A stretch of 64,000 nucleotides of DNA from Paenarthrobacter nitroguajacolicus (GCF_007786235.1 NZ_VNFK01000003.1:124001-188000); one strand, 5' to 3'; counted from the stretch's first letter, positions 17,123-27,959 are shown. Translations and numbers: made by a program. Notes: a model not told the origin generated them from the sequence alone.

Positions 17123-18754
17123 TCAGCGGTGCAGGCCGTGCTGGAAGGCGTAGCTCGTCGCCGCTGCCCTGGATGGCACCGCCAGCTTGGAAAGAATGTT
17201 GCTGACGTGGCGGGCGATGGTCTTTTCACTGAGGTACAACTCCCGGGCGATGGTCCGGTTGGAGTGTCCGTCGGCAATCAGTCGAAGGACTTCCAGCTCG
17301 CGGCCGGTCAGCGGGGACATGTCCTTGCCCGTTTCTCCAGTGAGTTCCAGGACCTCGGCAACCGCCGGGGTTGCGCCGAGGTCGGCGAACTCAGCCTTGG
17401 CGGCCTCGAACTCCATGGCGGCAGAGTCTTGGTCGCCCAACATGGCGCAGGCACGCCCCGCGAGGACCCTGCAGCCGGCGGCGCCATAGGGAGCCTCAAG
17501 GCTGTACCAAAGACGCCACGCCTTCCGCGCCGCGGCCAAGGCAGCGCCCGCGTTGCCCTCTACGAGCAGCACGCTGGAGTCCCCCTGTGCAGCGAGCGCT
17601 TGTTCCAAAGGCCTGCCCGTGTCCCGAACCGGTGCCCCGAACTCGTCAGCGGCCGCACGTGCCGCTTGGAGGTCGCCGGCGGCAAGCTCCACTTCGACCA
17701 CCGCAGGAAGGAGCCGACGGCGGTTGGCCGGGTCCGCGCCCGACATCGCCCGGCGCACGATGGCCTGGGCTTGCGGTTCCTTGTGCTGTCTGACGAGCAT
17801 GAGAGCCATTCCCGGCAATGCTTCGAAACCGGTCCGGCCCGCCTTGGCATAGGCCGAGGCTGCTTCATCAAAACGGCCGGTCAGCCGAAAGACTTCGCCT
17901 TGCAAGTACCAGGCGCCCCACGTCGCTTCAGGGTCCCCGTGTCGCGATCTCTCCTGTGCGATCCTGAGCGCGGCCAGGGCGTCGTCGTAGGCTCCATGAA
18001 GCATGAACAACTCGGCTCGGTGTGACTGGCACTGCCCGCTGAACATGACCATGTCCGGCTGCTGCCCGCACCATTGCGCCAGGGCAGCTGTCCATTCGTG
18101 GGCACGCTGCACATCCAAGGTCAGGCGGCAGCTGCCGATCACGGCGCAATAGATGATTCCCGAAGGGATGGGCGAGACTTCCCCTGCCGTCACCGATACC
18201 ATCACCTCGTCCAGGAACTCGAGGCCTTCATCCGGGAAACCCAAAGAGATCCGGGCCGTCCCAACGCCCAACTGTCCCAGGGCCGTCAGGTCGCGGTCGT
18301 GGAACCGTTGTCCCACTCCCAGGGCACGGCTGAAAAGCTCGTTGCTGGTTTCCGGGTTCCCTCCGTAGAGCGCTCCCAATGCGGACGGGATCAGGAGGTA
18401 GCCCTCAGCTTCCGTGGGCTCAGCCATGCCCTCCACCAGATGCTTGGCGCGGGACAACCATCCTGAACCCCGTGCCGGTTCTCCGAGGTTCATGAGATAC
18501 AGCACCAGCCATGCGGCGCAGCGGGCCGCTCCCGGAATGTCCCCCATGGTCACGTACTCGTCGTGGGCCCGCGTCAGGTAGGCAACGCCCTCGGATTCCT
18601 TCCCCAGGAGCATGGCCACGGACGCCACCAACTCAATGTCCTGGGGAGGCAGGCCACCCTCGGCATCCGCCCGGGCGAGGCAATCAAGAGCATCGCTCCA
18701 GCGATGCTCGGAGAACGCCGAGCGTCCGAGGTCCAAGGTAGTGACCGGCATCAT
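17123..18754 (-). CDS. LuxR-family transcriptional regulator with TPR-like repeats
   Basis: A 543-residue regulator. Residues about 1-470 are Ala-rich helical pairs of TPR type without a recognisable ATPase P-loop, so this is not a full LAL/MalT protein. The last 65 residues are a LuxR helix-turn-helix ([22 protein letters not shown] then [16 protein letters not shown]), with all hallmark residues. It should bind DNA in response to a ligand or protein seen by the repeats. It ends 98 nt upstream of the SemiSWEET-like gene on the same strand and is the obvious candidate regulator of that gene and the monooxygenase. Start ATG 18754 or 18751; no clear ribosome binding site. Confidence 0.85.
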   Translation of the reverse strand: MMPVTTLDLGRSAFSEHRWSDALDCLARADAEGGLPPQDIELVASVAMLLGKESEGVAYLTRAHDEYVTMGDIPGAARCAAWLVLYLMNLGEPARGSGWLSRAKHLVEGMAEPTEAEGYLLIPSALGALYGGNPETSNELFSRALGVGQRFHDRDLTALGQLGVGTARISLGFPDEGLEFLDEVMVSVTAGEVSPIPSGIIYCAVIGSCRLTLDVQRAHEWTAALAQWCGQQPDMVMFSGQCQSHRAELFMLHGAYDDALAALRIAQERSRHGDPEATWGAWYLQGEVFRLTGRFDEAASAYAKAGRTGFEALPGMALMLVRQHKEPQAQAIVRRAMSGADPANRRRLLPAVVEVELAAGDLQAARAAADEFGAPVRDTGRPLEQALAAQGDSSVLLVEGNAGAALAAARKAWRLWYSLEAPYGAAGCRVLAGRACAMLGDQDSAAMEFEAAKAEFADLGATPAVAEVLELTGETGKDMSPLTGRELEVLRLIADGHSNRTIARELYLSEKTIARHVSNILSKLAVPSRAAATSYAFQHGLHR

Positions 18755-18876
18755 CGTGACTCATCCCGCGACCGGGAACACCCGGTTGGCGCACCCAAGC
18801 CGCCGTTATAGCGTCAGGGTACCGCCGCCGTCGTACGCCGACAATAGCCGCCTCGCGCAGAGGGCTGGAGACAGCA

Positions 18877-18910
18877 GAAACCCCGGCCACGGGGACGTGA
18901 CCGGGGTTTC
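18877..18910 (-). terminator. Terminator of groEL
   Basis: Perfect 10-bp stem GAAACCCCGG (18877-18886) / CCGGGGTTTC (18901-18910), 14 nt past the groEL stop. Confidence 0.75.
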
Positions 18911-18924
18911 CTTGGAACAGGCTG

Positions 18925-20550
<1,626 letters not shown>

Positions 20551-20563
20551 TCAAGACAGAAAA

Positions 20564-20612
20564 CCCGCACCGCTGACGGGTCGGAATGATTCCAACGCGG
20601 CGGCGGTGCGGG
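20564..20612 (-). other. Stem-loop between groES and groEL
   Basis: Ten-bp inverted repeat CCCGCACCGC (20564-20573) / GCGGTGCGGG (20603-20612) in the intercistronic space. It could be a processing or attenuation site; no T-run. Confidence 0.4.
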
Positions 20613-20623
20613 GCTCCAGGAAG

Positions 20624-20920
20624 TTACTTTACGACGATCGCAAGGACGTCGCGGGCGGACAGAACGAGGTACTCGTTGCCGCCGGTCTTGACTTCGGTTC
20701 CACCGTACTTGGAGTAGATGACGACGTCGCCAACAGCTACGTCAACCGGTACGCGGTTGCCGTTGTCATCGAAGCGGCCGGGGCCGATTGCAACAACTTC
20801 GCCTTCCTGCGGCTTCTCCTGCGCGGAGTCCGGAATTACCAGGCCGGAAGCCGTGGTCTGCTCTGCTTCGAGCGGGCGAACAACAATACGATCCTCAAGA
20901 GGCTTAATCGAGACCGACAC
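20624..20920 (-). CDS. groES: Co-chaperonin GroES
   Basis: A 98-residue Gro[22 protein letters not shown], the mobile-loop region, and [18 protein letters not shown] near the C-terminus are typical. It caps the GroEL ring. Start GTG 20920 is preferred over an in-frame ATG ten codons upstream because AAAAGGAGAG lies 5 nt before it and the protein then begins at the normal place. First gene of the groES-groEL operon, controlled by two CIRCE elements upstream. Confidence 0.96.
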   Translation of the reverse strand: MSVSIKPLEDRIVVRPLEAEQTTASGLVIPDSAQEKPQEGEVVAIGPGRFDDNGNRVPVDVAVGDVVIYSKYGGTEVKTGGNEYLVLSARDVLAIVVK

Positions 20921-21015
20921 TCGGACTCTCCTTTTCATGAGCTGATTCATGGACTAAGAACTAGGGTGCCGAGGCGTACAACCGTCGTCGCGGTGCCGGT
21001 GAACGCTTGGCGTGG

Positions 21016-21042
21016 TTAGCACCCTCCCAAGGAGAGTGCTAA
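21016..21042. promoter_or_regulatory. CIRCE element 1 (HrcA operator)
   Basis: TTAGCACCC-N9-GAGTGCTAA, an inverted repeat matching the CIRCE consensus at 17 of 18 arm positions. It lies 96 nt upstream of groES and is expected to bind the repressor HrcA. Confidence 0.93.
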
Positions 21043-21061
21043 CAAGACTCTATGTAAGCCG

Positions 21062-21088
21062 TTAGCACTCGGTCAAGGTGAGTGCCAG
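21062..21088. promoter_or_regulatory. CIRCE element 2 (HrcA operator)
   Basis: TTAGCACTC-N9-GAGTGCCAG. The left arm is perfect and the right arm has two mismatches. Its centre is 46 bp (about 4.4 helical turns) from that of element 1. Confidence 0.85.
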
Positions 21089-21112
21089 CATTTCGTCATG
21101 GGTGAACGCCGC

Positions 21113-21475
21113 TCAGCGGCCCGTGAGGTCGTCCAGATCGTAGTCCTCGCCGTCGTCGTCCTCGTCGATCGGGGACGCGCCGCGGTTGAGGTACAGCACC
21201 ACGGCGGCGGCAACAGCTACGACGCCGGAGGCCACCAGGGCGATAATCCCACCGATACGGGCCCCACTATAGAGCTCGCGAATCTCCCGCGCTTCGTCGG
21301 TGGCATCGTTCACGCTCTTGCCCGAGACTGAGTAGGCGGCTGCATTGAAGGAGTCCAGCGCGAAAATGATGATCAACAAGGCGATGCAGACTACGGCGAT
21401 CACAGCGCCGACGATGAGGGCCGGGCGGGCATACTTGGTCAAGGCGGAGGGCTGTGGAGCTGCGTTGTCTTCCAT
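21113..21475 (-). CDS. Small two-helix membrane protein
   Basis: A 120-residue protein with helices near residues 18-40 and 74-96, a short extracytoplasmic loop (SVNDATDEAREIRELYSGAR) and an acidic C-terminal tail (DEDDDGEDYDLDDLTGR). No family recognised. It is divergent from the methyltransferase gene. TAGGGT (21083-21088 read as its complement at 21483-21488) ends 7 nt before ATG 21475, so the mRNA is probably leaderless. Its stop is 25 nt from the second CIRCE element, so it transcribes toward the groESL control region. Confidence 0.75.
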   Translation of the reverse strand: MEDNAAPQPSALTKYARPALIVGAVIAVVCIALLIIIFALDSFNAAAYSVSGKSVNDATDEAREIRELYSGARIGGIIALVASGVVAVAAAVVLYLNRGASPIDEDDDGEDYDLDDLTGR

Positions 21476-21482
21476 GAAAACA

Positions 21483-21488
21483 ACCCTA
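21483..21488 (-). promoter_or_regulatory. -10 box of leaderless promoter for the two-helix membrane protein
   Basis: TAGGGT on the minus strand, 7 nt before ATG 21475. Confidence 0.5.
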
Positions 21489-21529
21489 TCCGGCTGATTC
21501 GCCGGTCACGTTGTCATATCCCGCGACGT

Positions 21530-21535
21530 TAGGCT
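21530..21535 (+). promoter_or_regulatory. -10 box of leaderless methyltransferase promoter
   Basis: TAGGCT with 7 nt (TGATTCC) to ATG 21543. Confidence 0.55.
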
Positions 21536-21542
21536 TGATTCC

Positions 21543-22778
21543 ATGCCTCACGCACCGCAGGAACAGATCGCGCCCTTGCTGACCACTGAAGGATGGGAAC
21601 TTCTTGCCTCGCTGGGGCCGTACCGGGAGGCCGACGCTTTCAGCGTCAACGCAGAGCTCCGGAAGGCGGGCCACTCTCCGGAACTCGTGGCCGCCATCCT
21701 GACCCAATCACGCTTGCGGACCCGCGCCGAGGCCAAGTTCGGTGAGTTTGCCCGGCAGATGCTGTTCACGCAGGCGGGGCTGGAGCAGGCCACCCGCCTG
21801 AACGTGGCGGCCCGCCACGCCGAGCGCTTCGCCAAGGCCGGCATCGTTCACGTTGCCGACCTCGGTTGCGGCCTTGGCGCCGACTCCCTGGCGATGGCTT
21901 CCATGGACATTGCGGTGACGGCGGTGGAGATGGATGAAACCACCGCAGCTTGCGCCACCATCAACCTCATGCCCTTCCCGCACGCCACCGTGGTTCACTC
22001 GGATGCCACCTCGGTGGAACTGGACGGGATCGACGGCGTGTGGTTGGACCCCGCCCGGCGGACAACATCCTCGTCCGGGACCAAAAGGATCTGGGATCCT
22101 GAAGCGTTTTCCCCTCCCCTGTCCTTCGTTGAGAACCTGGCGGCGACCGGGCGCGCAGTGGGCGTGAAGATGGGCCCAGGCATGCCCCACGACTCCGTGC
22201 CCAAGGGGTGCGAGGCACAGTGGGTTTCGGTGGGCGGTGACGTCACGGAAGTCACGCTGTGGTTCAACGCCGTGGCACGTCCCGGAATCCGACGTGCCGC
22301 ACTGCTGATTGGCAGCCAGGGCGCCGCCGAAATCACCAGCGGTGAGGATTTCGACGGCGGTCCGGTAGCCGCCGTCGGGCCTGTTGAAGGTTTCTTGTAC
22401 GAACCGGATGGTGCGGTGATCCGCGCCGGACTCGTGGCAGACGTCGCCGAACGGCTGGGCGGGCATTTGGTGGATGAACACATTGCCTATATCTGTGCCC
22501 CGGAACTCCACGACACCCCCTTTGCCCGCGCCTACAAGGTGCTGGAGGTCATGCCCTACAACGTCAAGGCCCTCAAGGCCTGGGTGAAATCGAACGGCAT
22601 CACCGTACTGGATATCAAGAAGCGCGGCACGGCAGTGACACCCGAGGAATTGCGGAAGCAGCTTCTGCCGGCAAAGCCCACCAAATCCAAGGACGCGAAA
22701 ACAGCCACCCTGGTCCTCACCAGGATCGGCGAGGAAAGAGTGGCTGTTGTGGTGGAACCGGTGACTGCCCAGGCATAG
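21543..22778 (+). CDS. Class I SAM-dependent methyltransferase with THUMP-like domain
   Basis: A 411-residue protein. Residues about 100-250 form a Rossmann methyltransferase core with the SAM motif LGCGLGADS at 107-115 and an acidic VEMDETTA strand end. WLDPARR follows where many RNA methyltransferases have a DPPR-like catalytic loop. The C-terminal third, with YNVKALKAWVKSNG and LDIKKRGTAV, matches the THUMP-like domain seen in bacterial proteins of this type. The substrate is not known; RNA is likely. Leaderless start at ATG 21543. It converges with the shikimate dehydrogenase-like gene. Confidence 0.85.
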   Translation: MPHAPQEQIAPLLTTEGWELLASLGPYREADAFSVNAELRKAGHSPELVAAILTQSRLRTRAEAKFGEFARQMLFTQAGLEQATRLNVAARHAERFAKAGIVHVADLGCGLGADSLAMASMDIAVTAVEMDETTAACATINLMPFPHATVVHSDATSVELDGIDGVWLDPARRTTSSSGTKRIWDPEAFSPPLSFVENLAATGRAVGVKMGPGMPHDSVPKGCEAQWVSVGGDVTEVTLWFNAVARPGIRRAALLIGSQGAAEITSGEDFDGGPVAAVGPVEGFLYEPDGAVIRAGLVADVAERLGGHLVDEHIAYICAPELHDTPFARAYKVLEVMPYNVKALKAWVKSNGITVLDIKKRGTAVTPEELRKQLLPAKPTKSKDAKTATLVLTRIGEERVAVVVEPVTAQA

Positions 22779-22792
22779 GGGGCGTTATGCGG

Positions 22793-23605
22793 TCAGCGTC
22801 GGGAGAATTCCGATGCTTCCCGAACCTGCCCCGGCGTCGGGCGCACGCCGGTGTAGAGGACGAACTGTTCTTCTGCCTGGATGGCGATGACCTCGGCCCC
22901 GGTGATGACCGGCTTGCCCGCAGCGCGCGCGGCGGTGATGAGGGGCGTTTCGGAGGGAAGGGCCACCACATCGAACACCACCTGCGCGGCAGCGATGGTG
23001 GCATCGTCAAAGGACTGGGCGGTTTCATCTGCGCCTGCCATGCCCAGCGGGGTGACGTTGATGATCAGGTCCGCGGTGGCTCCGTTGACGTCGTCCTGCC
23101 AATCGAAGCCGTAGAGGTCGGCGAGCGCACGGCCGGTGGTTTCGTTGCGGGCCACGACGGTGACGGCAGTAAAACCGGCGTCCCTCAGGGCGGCTGCAAC
23201 AGCTTTTGCCATTCCCCCGGCGCCGCGGAGCAGGACGGTGTGGCCGCTGGGGACTTCGTGGTCCTTCAGGAGGCGGGCAATGGCGATGTAATCGGTGTTG
23301 TAGGCGGTGAGGACGCCGTCGTTGTTCACGATGGTGTTCACCGAATCGATGGCCTTGGCCGACGGATCCATGACGTCAACCAGCGGGATCACCGCTTCCT
23401 TGTAGGGCATGGACACCGCGGCACCCCGGATCGGGAGGCCGCGGATGCCCGCCACCGCAAGGGTGATGTCCGCGGGGGCGAATGCCTTGTAGACAAAGTT
23501 CAAGCCGAGCAGATCGTACAGATAGTTGTGGAACCTGGTCCCGATGTTGCTGGGCCGGGCCGCGAGCGAAATGCACAGTGACATGTCTTTGTTCAGGATT
23601 GGCAT
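22793..23605 (-). CDS. Shikimate dehydrogenase-like oxidoreductase (AroE-like)
   Basis: A 270-residue member of the shikimate/quinate dehydrogenase family. The substrate-binding half has the catalytic lysine in SMPYKEAVIP and an asparagine-aspartate pair in AYNTDY; the NAD(P) motif GAGGMAKAVAAAL follows, and the C-terminal EVIAIQAEEQF helix is present. The N-terminal substrate block LAARPSNIGTRFHNYL differs from the SxSxSP pattern of true AroE, so this is probably a paralogue with another substrate. It begins only 25 nt after rpmJ, apparently in the same operon. The start is uncertain: ATG 23605 directly abuts GGGGGA, and TTG 23620 or ATG 23584 are alternatives. Confidence 0.8.
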   Translation of the reverse strand: MPILNKDMSLCISLAARPSNIGTRFHNYLYDLLGLNFVYKAFAPADITLAVAGIRGLPIRGAAVSMPYKEAVIPLVDVMDPSAKAIDSVNTIVNNDGVLTAYNTDYIAIARLLKDHEVPSGHTVLLRGAGGMAKAVAAALRDAGFTAVTVVARNETTGRALADLYGFDWQDDVNGATADLIINVTPLGMAGADETAQSFDDATIAAAQVVFDVVALPSETPLITAARAAGKPVITGAEVIAIQAEEQFVLYTGVRPTPGQVREASEFSRR

Positions 23606-23630
23606 TCCCCCATTAAACAACGGGCTGTGC

Positions 23631-23753
23631 CTAGCCCTGCCGCGCCTTCATCCGCGGGTTGTTCTTGTTGATGACGAACGTACGTCCACGCCTCCGGACG
23701 ATCTGAGCTCCCGGAATCTTCTTGAGGGCTCGCAGCGAGTTCCTGACCTTCAT
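23631..23753 (-). CDS. rpmJ: Ribosomal protein L36, zinc-independent (C-minus) paralogue
   Basis: A 40-residue L36. The family frame ([10 protein letters not shown]... [23 protein letters not shown]) is clear, but the three cysteines and the histidine that bind zinc in the ordinary form are absent. Such cysteine-free L36 copies replace the zinc form when zinc is scarce, freeing zinc, and are usually controlled by Zur. ATG 23753 has AAGGAGA 7 nt upstream. It lies 37 nt after the CobW-like gene, on the same strand and presumably the same transcript. Confidence 0.93.
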   Translation of the reverse strand: MKVRNSLRALKKIPGAQIVRRRGRTFVINKNNPRMKARQG

Positions 23754-23790
23754 GGTGTTCTCCTTGTGTTGATGGTGTTGGTGGTGTGGC

Positions 23791-24945
23791 CTAGAGTGCG
23801 TCGCTGAGTTCCAGGGGGTCGTCCCAGACGCCGGAGTCCATGGCCATCTCGGCCTCAGTGAGTTGGCAGCCTTCCAGGAGTTCGCGGATCTCATCAGGGT
23901 CGATGTCCTCGGTGCGCCCGGTGACGGCGAGCACTGTCCCCCGGTCACCATGGCTTGGGTGCCAGTCGAGGAAGGCGTCGACGTCGACGTCTCCCTTTCC
24001 CGCCGCGCCGGTATCCGCAATTACCGCCTCCGCGGAATCGGCCATCCAGCTCCCGGTGCTTTCGAGCCAGACACGGGGACCAATGCCTTGGACGGCTATC
24101 CGCTTGGTGGGAGCGGACGCGATCCAAAGCCTGCCCCGCAGCCAGTGCGTGCCTACAGCCAGGTGTGGCAACGCCTCACGGAAGCGTCCCGGGTGAAGCG
24201 GCCGGGCGGCCCTGTGCAGCACGGTCCGGAAGGAACCCGCTGTATCGTTCGCGGGCACCCGCACGACGCCGGGCCGGTTGCGGGCCGCTGCTTCGGCGTC
24301 GTCGAAGCACCCTGGCTGGAAATCGTCGGCTGCCCCGACGACGGCTGCATGGGGCGCCAATTCGCCCAGCAATTCCGCCCCCGTCAACCACTGTTGTGAG
24401 CCTTCGCGAGGGTCCCCCGCCAACACGGCGCCCAAACCCGGGTGCACCATCACGGTGTCCACCTGCCCGAACTCCCCGATCAGGAACTCGCCGCTGGTCC
24501 GCTCATCCTGGGGCATGGAAGTAAAGCCGGACTCAAACAGGGTGTGCCGGTCCCAAATCTGGTCATCCAACTCAGCGGGATCAAGGGCCAGCACCGCGTT
24601 ATCCACCACCGCCGGGCGGCTGAGGCCGCGGCGCAGCTCCGCCACAGCCATCCCTGCCGCCACGCCTGGCGGCAGTCCGAGGACTATGTGGTCGAAACCG
24701 CACGCGGCGAGGCGCTCCGCCGTCGGGACCACATCCAGCCGAACGGTGCAGCTGAGGCAGCCATGTTCCAGCAGGGTCGATTCGCGCTCGAACAATTGGC
24801 CGCCCCGGTATACGCGCCGCAGGACCAACGAACCATCCAGAAGGTCATGGAGGACCACTACCGAATTCGTGTGGGTTCGGCCAAGCCTGTCGGTAGCTGC
24901 CTCACGGCATTGGCTGTCCAGGGAACTGACGACTGTGAGGTGCAT
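23791..24945 (-). CDS. CobW/COG0523-like protein lacking a P-loop
   Basis: A 384-residue protein related to the CobW/YciC GTPase family of metal chaperones. The cysteine motif appears as HGCLSC (residues 61-66; the family has CxCC), VLGLPPG follows, and the C-terminal CobW_C-like part ([22 protein letters not shown] region, [16 protein letters not shown]) is clear. The N-terminus begins [17 protein letters not shown] where the family has a GxxGxGKT Walker A, so nucleotide binding of the usual kind is unlikely. With rpmJ downstream and a palindromic operator upstream it is probably part of the zinc-starvation response. TAGAGT lies 6 nt before ATG 24945, consistent with a leaderless start. Confidence 0.8.
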   Translation of the reverse strand: MHLTVVSSLDSQCREAATDRLGRTHTNSVVVLHDLLDGSLVLRRVYRGGQLFERESTLLEHGCLSCTVRLDVVPTAERLAACGFDHIVLGLPPGVAAGMAVAELRRGLSRPAVVDNAVLALDPAELDDQIWDRHTLFESGFTSMPQDERTSGEFLIGEFGQVDTVMVHPGLGAVLAGDPREGSQQWLTGAELLGELAPHAAVVGAADDFQPGCFDDAEAAARNRPGVVRVPANDTAGSFRTVLHRAARPLHPGRFREALPHLAVGTHWLRGRLWIASAPTKRIAVQGIGPRVWLESTGSWMADSAEAVIADTGAAGKGDVDVDAFLDWHPSHGDRGTVLAVTGRTEDIDPDEIRELLEGCQLTEAEMAMDSGVWDDPLELSDAL

Positions 24946-24954
24946 GACTCGACT

Positions 24955-24977
24955 CTAATGCGAACAGTTCTCATTAG
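24955..24977. promoter_or_regulatory. Near-perfect 23-bp palindrome, candidate Zur operator
   Basis: Arms CTAATG and CATTAG with inner GAAC/GTTC around a central A; only one of eleven base pairs is mismatched. It overlaps the TAGAGT -10 box (24952-24957) and begins 9 nt before the CobW-like start codon, the right place to repress transcription. Assignment to Zur is from the genes it controls (zinc-type) and the AT-flanked palindrome form. Confidence 0.65.
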
Positions 24978-25127
24978 CAAATTACGGCTCATTGCAGGTG
25001 TTTCCGTGCCGCCATCGCGGGCGTTCCGGCTGCATTAGACTTGATCCGACCGCTGGCGGCCCCGCAGCGGGGAACCGTGTCCGGCTGAAACAACATCAGG
25101 CCGGAAAGTACACAATGAGGGGACTAC

Positions 25128-26279
25128 GTGCAGATTGATTTTGCGCCATCCAGGCAATCGACACTGGGTGTGGAATGGGAGTTGGCGCTCGTCAATGCAC
25201 GCACAGGGGAACTGGTATCCGTCGCGAACGACGTCCTGAAAGGCGTAGCGGCAAACCACCCCGACCTCAATGAGGACGATGAGCACCCCCACATCAAACG
25301 CGAACTGCTCCTCAACACCGTGGAACTGGTCACCGGAATCTGCGAAACGGTCAAGGACGCCAAAGAGGACCTCAGCCGCTCCCTTGCCGCCGTCCGCGAA
25401 GTCACCGACTCCATGGGCGTCGAAGTTTTCTGTGCAGGCAGCCACCCGTTCAGCCCTCCCCTGCTCCAGCCCGTCACGGACAAAGAGCGCTACGCCAAGC
25501 TGATAGAGCGGACCCAATGGTGGGGACGCCAAATGGTGATCTACGGGGTTCACGTCCATGTGGGCATCGATCGCCGGGACAAGGTCCTCCCGATCCTTGA
25601 CGGCTTGGTCAACTATTTCCCGCACTTCCAGGCGCTGTCAGCGTCCAGCCCATTCTGGGCAGGCGAGGAAACCGGCTACGCGTCACAGCGTGCACTGATG
25701 TTCCAGCAACTGCCTACTGCCGGACTCCCGTTCCAGTTCGAAACCTGGGAGGCATACGAGTCCTACGTCCAGGACATGTTCACCACAGGTGTCATTGACG
25801 CCACGTCCGAAATCCGCTGGGATATCCGGCCTGTTTCCAACCTGGGCACCATCGAGATGCGGATCTGCGACGGCTTGGCCACCCTTGAGGAAGTGGGCGC
25901 CATAGCTGCCCTGACCCAGTGCCTGGTGGACGAGTTCTCTTCCATCCTCGACGCCGGCGGCACCATTCCCACCATGCCGCCATGGCATGTGCAGGAGAAC
26001 AAATGGCGCGCGGCACGCTACGGCATGGAAGCCATCATCATCCTGGATGCCGAAGGCAACGAACAGCTGGTCACTGAACACCTCACGGAAACCGTTGTTC
26101 GGCTGGAACCTGTAGCCGCCAAGCTGGGGTGTTCAGAAGAGTTGGCCGATGTCCTCAAGATCATCGAACGCGGGGCCAGCTACCAGCGGCAGCGGCGAGT
26201 GGCAGCAGAGCACGACGGCGACCTGCAGGCCGTGGTGATGGACCTTGTGCAGCAGATGCGCAAGGGTCCTGACGCCTAG
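25128..26279 (+). CDS. GCS2-family carboxylate-amine ligase (YbdK type)
   Basis: A 383-residue enzyme of the glutamate-cysteine ligase 2 family. It starts LGVEWELALV, has HPHIKRELLLNTVELVTG, GVHVHVGID for metal/ATP binding, and RWDIRPVSNLGTIEMRICD, all in family order and full length. YbdK-type proteins join glutamate with an amine in an ATP-dependent way; in a mycothiol-producing actinobacterium the product is not known and glutathione synthesis is not implied. GTG 25128 follows GAGGGGA. It is convergent with tsaD. A TAGACT box near 25036 could be part of its promoter. Confidence 0.88.
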   Translation: MQIDFAPSRQSTLGVEWELALVNARTGELVSVANDVLKGVAANHPDLNEDDEHPHIKRELLLNTVELVTGICETVKDAKEDLSRSLAAVREVTDSMGVEVFCAGSHPFSPPLLQPVTDKERYAKLIERTQWWGRQMVIYGVHVHVGIDRRDKVLPILDGLVNYFPHFQALSASSPFWAGEETGYASQRALMFQQLPTAGLPFQFETWEAYESYVQDMFTTGVIDATSEIRWDIRPVSNLGTIEMRICDGLATLEEVGAIAALTQCLVDEFSSILDAGGTIPTMPPWHVQENKWRAARYGMEAIIILDAEGNEQLVTEHLTETVVRLEPVAAKLGCSEELADVLKIIERGASYQRQRRVAAEHDGDLQAVVMDLVQQMRKGPDA

Positions 26280-26292
26280 CCAACCCCTGCGC

Positions 26293-26319
26293 GCCGGCCC
26301 GGGCGAAGCCTAGGCCGGC
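26293..26319. terminator. Possible shared terminator between ybdK-like gene and tsaD
   Basis: Seven-bp stem GCCGGCC (26293-26299) / GGCCGGC (26313-26319). The second arm includes the last tsaD codons. No T-run. Confidence 0.35.
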
Positions 26320-27446
26320 ACTGACACCGTGGTGACGGGCATGGAGGAATCCGGCGCGAAGCCAATGCCGCTGGGACCGATGCCCGCCATGATCAGCTGG
26401 GCGCCGAGCGCCGCAACCATGGCGCCGTTGTCCGTGCAAAGATCCAGCGGTGGAACGTGAAGCTTGATTCCGGCAGAAGCACAGCGCTGCCCGGTCAACT
26501 CCCGCAGCCGCGAATTCGCTGCCACGCCCCCACCGAGCAGGACGTCCGTGATGCCGTGTTCCTTGCAGGCCAAAACGGCCTTGGAACTGATCACGTCCAC
26601 CACTGCCTCCTGGAAAGCCGCGGCGATGTCTGCCACGGGCACTTCCTCGCCGCGGGCTTCGAACTGTTCAACGCAGCGCGCCACGGCAGTTTTCAGACCA
26701 CTGAACGACCAGTCATAGCGGTGCGGACCTTTGTCCTCGGCTGTCCCCATGTATTTGGGTTGCGTGAGGCCCCGCGGGAAGCGAATGGATTTTGGATTGC
26801 CCTGGCGAGCCAGTTTGTCGATCGCGGGACCACCCGGATAACCCAAACCCAGGATGCGCGCCACTTTGTCGTAGGCCTCGCCTGCAGCGTCGTCGATGGT
26901 GGAGCCCAGCAGTTCGACATCGTCCGTGATGCTTTGGATCCGCAGGATTTCCGTGTGCCCGCCCGAGACCAACAACGCGCCGAGGTTCTCAGGCAACTTT
27001 CCAGCACCCAAGCCGGCGGCAGCACCGGCGTCGGGCTTTCCGTCCGGGGTCCGCCTTTCATCCAGCAGGCCAACGCCGACGTGCGCCACCAGATGGTTGA
27101 TCGCGTAGAGCGGCTTGCCCGTGGCCACAGCCAAGGCCTTTGCAGCGCACACGCCTACCATGAGCGCCCCGGCGAGGCCCGGGCCGGACGTCACGGCGAT
27201 GGCGTCGATCTCGTCCAAGGTAACCCCGGCCTCGTGCAGCGACTCCTGCAACGTGGGCACGAAAGCGTCCAGGTGTGCCCGTGAAGCGATCTCCGGAATG
27301 ACGCCGCCAAAACGCACGTGCTCGTCCATGGAGGAGGACACCGTGTTGGTCAGCAAGGCTGTCCCGCGCACTATCCCCACACCGGTCTCGTCACAGGACG
27401 ACTCGATGCCGAGCACCAGCGGCTGCTGTCGATTGAGGCCGCTCAC
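26310..27446 (-). CDS. tsaD: tRNA N6-adenosine threonylcarbamoyltransferase TsaD
   Basis: A 378-residue TsaD/Kae1 protein. ASKHA-fold motifs are intact: [10 protein letters not shown] at residues 13-22, the metal-binding HLVAH at 118-122, SGGHTEIL, and the nucleotide motif [12 protein letters not shown]. It transfers threonylcarbamoyl to A37 of ANN-decoding tRNAs, working with TsaB and TsaE encoded in the same operon. Start GTG 27446 overlaps the rimI stop (GTGA). A Gly/Ala-rich insertion near residues 135-150 is unusual but harmless in position. Last gene of the alr-tsaE-tsaB-rimI-tsaD operon. Confidence 0.95.
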   Translation of the reverse strand: MSGLNRQQPLVLGIESSCDETGVGIVRGTALLTNTVSSSMDEHVRFGGVIPEIASRAHLDAFVPTLQESLHEAGVTLDEIDAIAVTSGPGLAGALMVGVCAAKALAVATGKPLYAINHLVAHVGVGLLDERRTPDGKPDAGAAAGLGAGKLPENLGALLVSGGHTEILRIQSITDDVELLGSTIDDAAGEAYDKVARILGLGYPGGPAIDKLARQGNPKSIRFPRGLTQPKYMGTAEDKGPHRYDWSFSGLKTAVARCVEQFEARGEEVPVADIAAAFQEAVVDVISSKAVLACKEHGITDVLLGGGVAANSRLRELTGQRCASAGIKLHVPPLDLCTDNGAMVAALGAQLIMAGIGPSGIGFAPDSSMPVTTVSVPA

Positions 27447-27946
27447 GCTGGGGCTCCTTCGGAGGGGTGTTGTTCGTTCAAGGTCAGCCTCATGATCAAG
27501 GCATCGGTGCCGTCGCGGTAATAGCGGGGGCGGATGTGGATCTGCTCGAAGCCGAAACGCACGTAGAGCTGCTGGGCGCGGGGGTTGTCCGCCCGCACTT
27601 CCAGCAACACATCTGCTGCGCGTCGCCGCCGCGCCTCATCGATGAGTTCCGCCAAGACAGCGGAGCCGATGCCCCTGCCTTCGAATTCAGGCACGACGGC
27701 GATCGTCTGGACGTCCGCGATGGGCTCGATGCACATCAATCCCGCATAAGCGACGATCTCCCCTGCGGCCTCGGCCACCACGTAACGGCGGGTTTCGGGC
27801 TGGGCCAGTTCATCGAAGAACATCTGCAAGGGCCAGGCGTCCACAGGGAACAAACGGCGCTCCAAAGCCTCTACGGCTGGGATGTCGGCTTCGGTCATGT
27901 CGCGCAGGGAAACCCCGGCGAGTTCCAGCTTGGGTGACAATTTCAC
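27443..27946 (-). CDS. rimI: Ribosomal protein alanine N-acetyltransferase RimI-like
   Basis: A 167-residue GNAT acetyltransferase. [20 protein letters not shown] opens the fold, acetyl-CoA-binding [15 protein letters not shown] is at about residues 84-98, and the C-terminal block [20 protein letters not shown] with a DALIM strand is typical of RimI. It acetylates N-terminal alanine of S18 or related proteins. The start is GTG 27946, 13 nt after the tsaB stop; the frame is open further upstream but inside tsaB. The position between tsaB and tsaD is a common actinobacterial arrangement. Confidence 0.9.
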   Translation of the reverse strand: MKLSPKLELAGVSLRDMTEADIPAVEALERRLFPVDAWPLQMFFDELAQPETRRYVVAEAAGEIVAYAGLMCIEPIADVQTIAVVPEFEGRGIGSAVLAELIDEARRRRAADVLLEVRADNPRAQQLYVRFGFEQIHIRPRYYRDGTDALIMRLTLNEQHPSEGAPA

Positions 27947-27959
27947 AGTTTCCGTCCCA

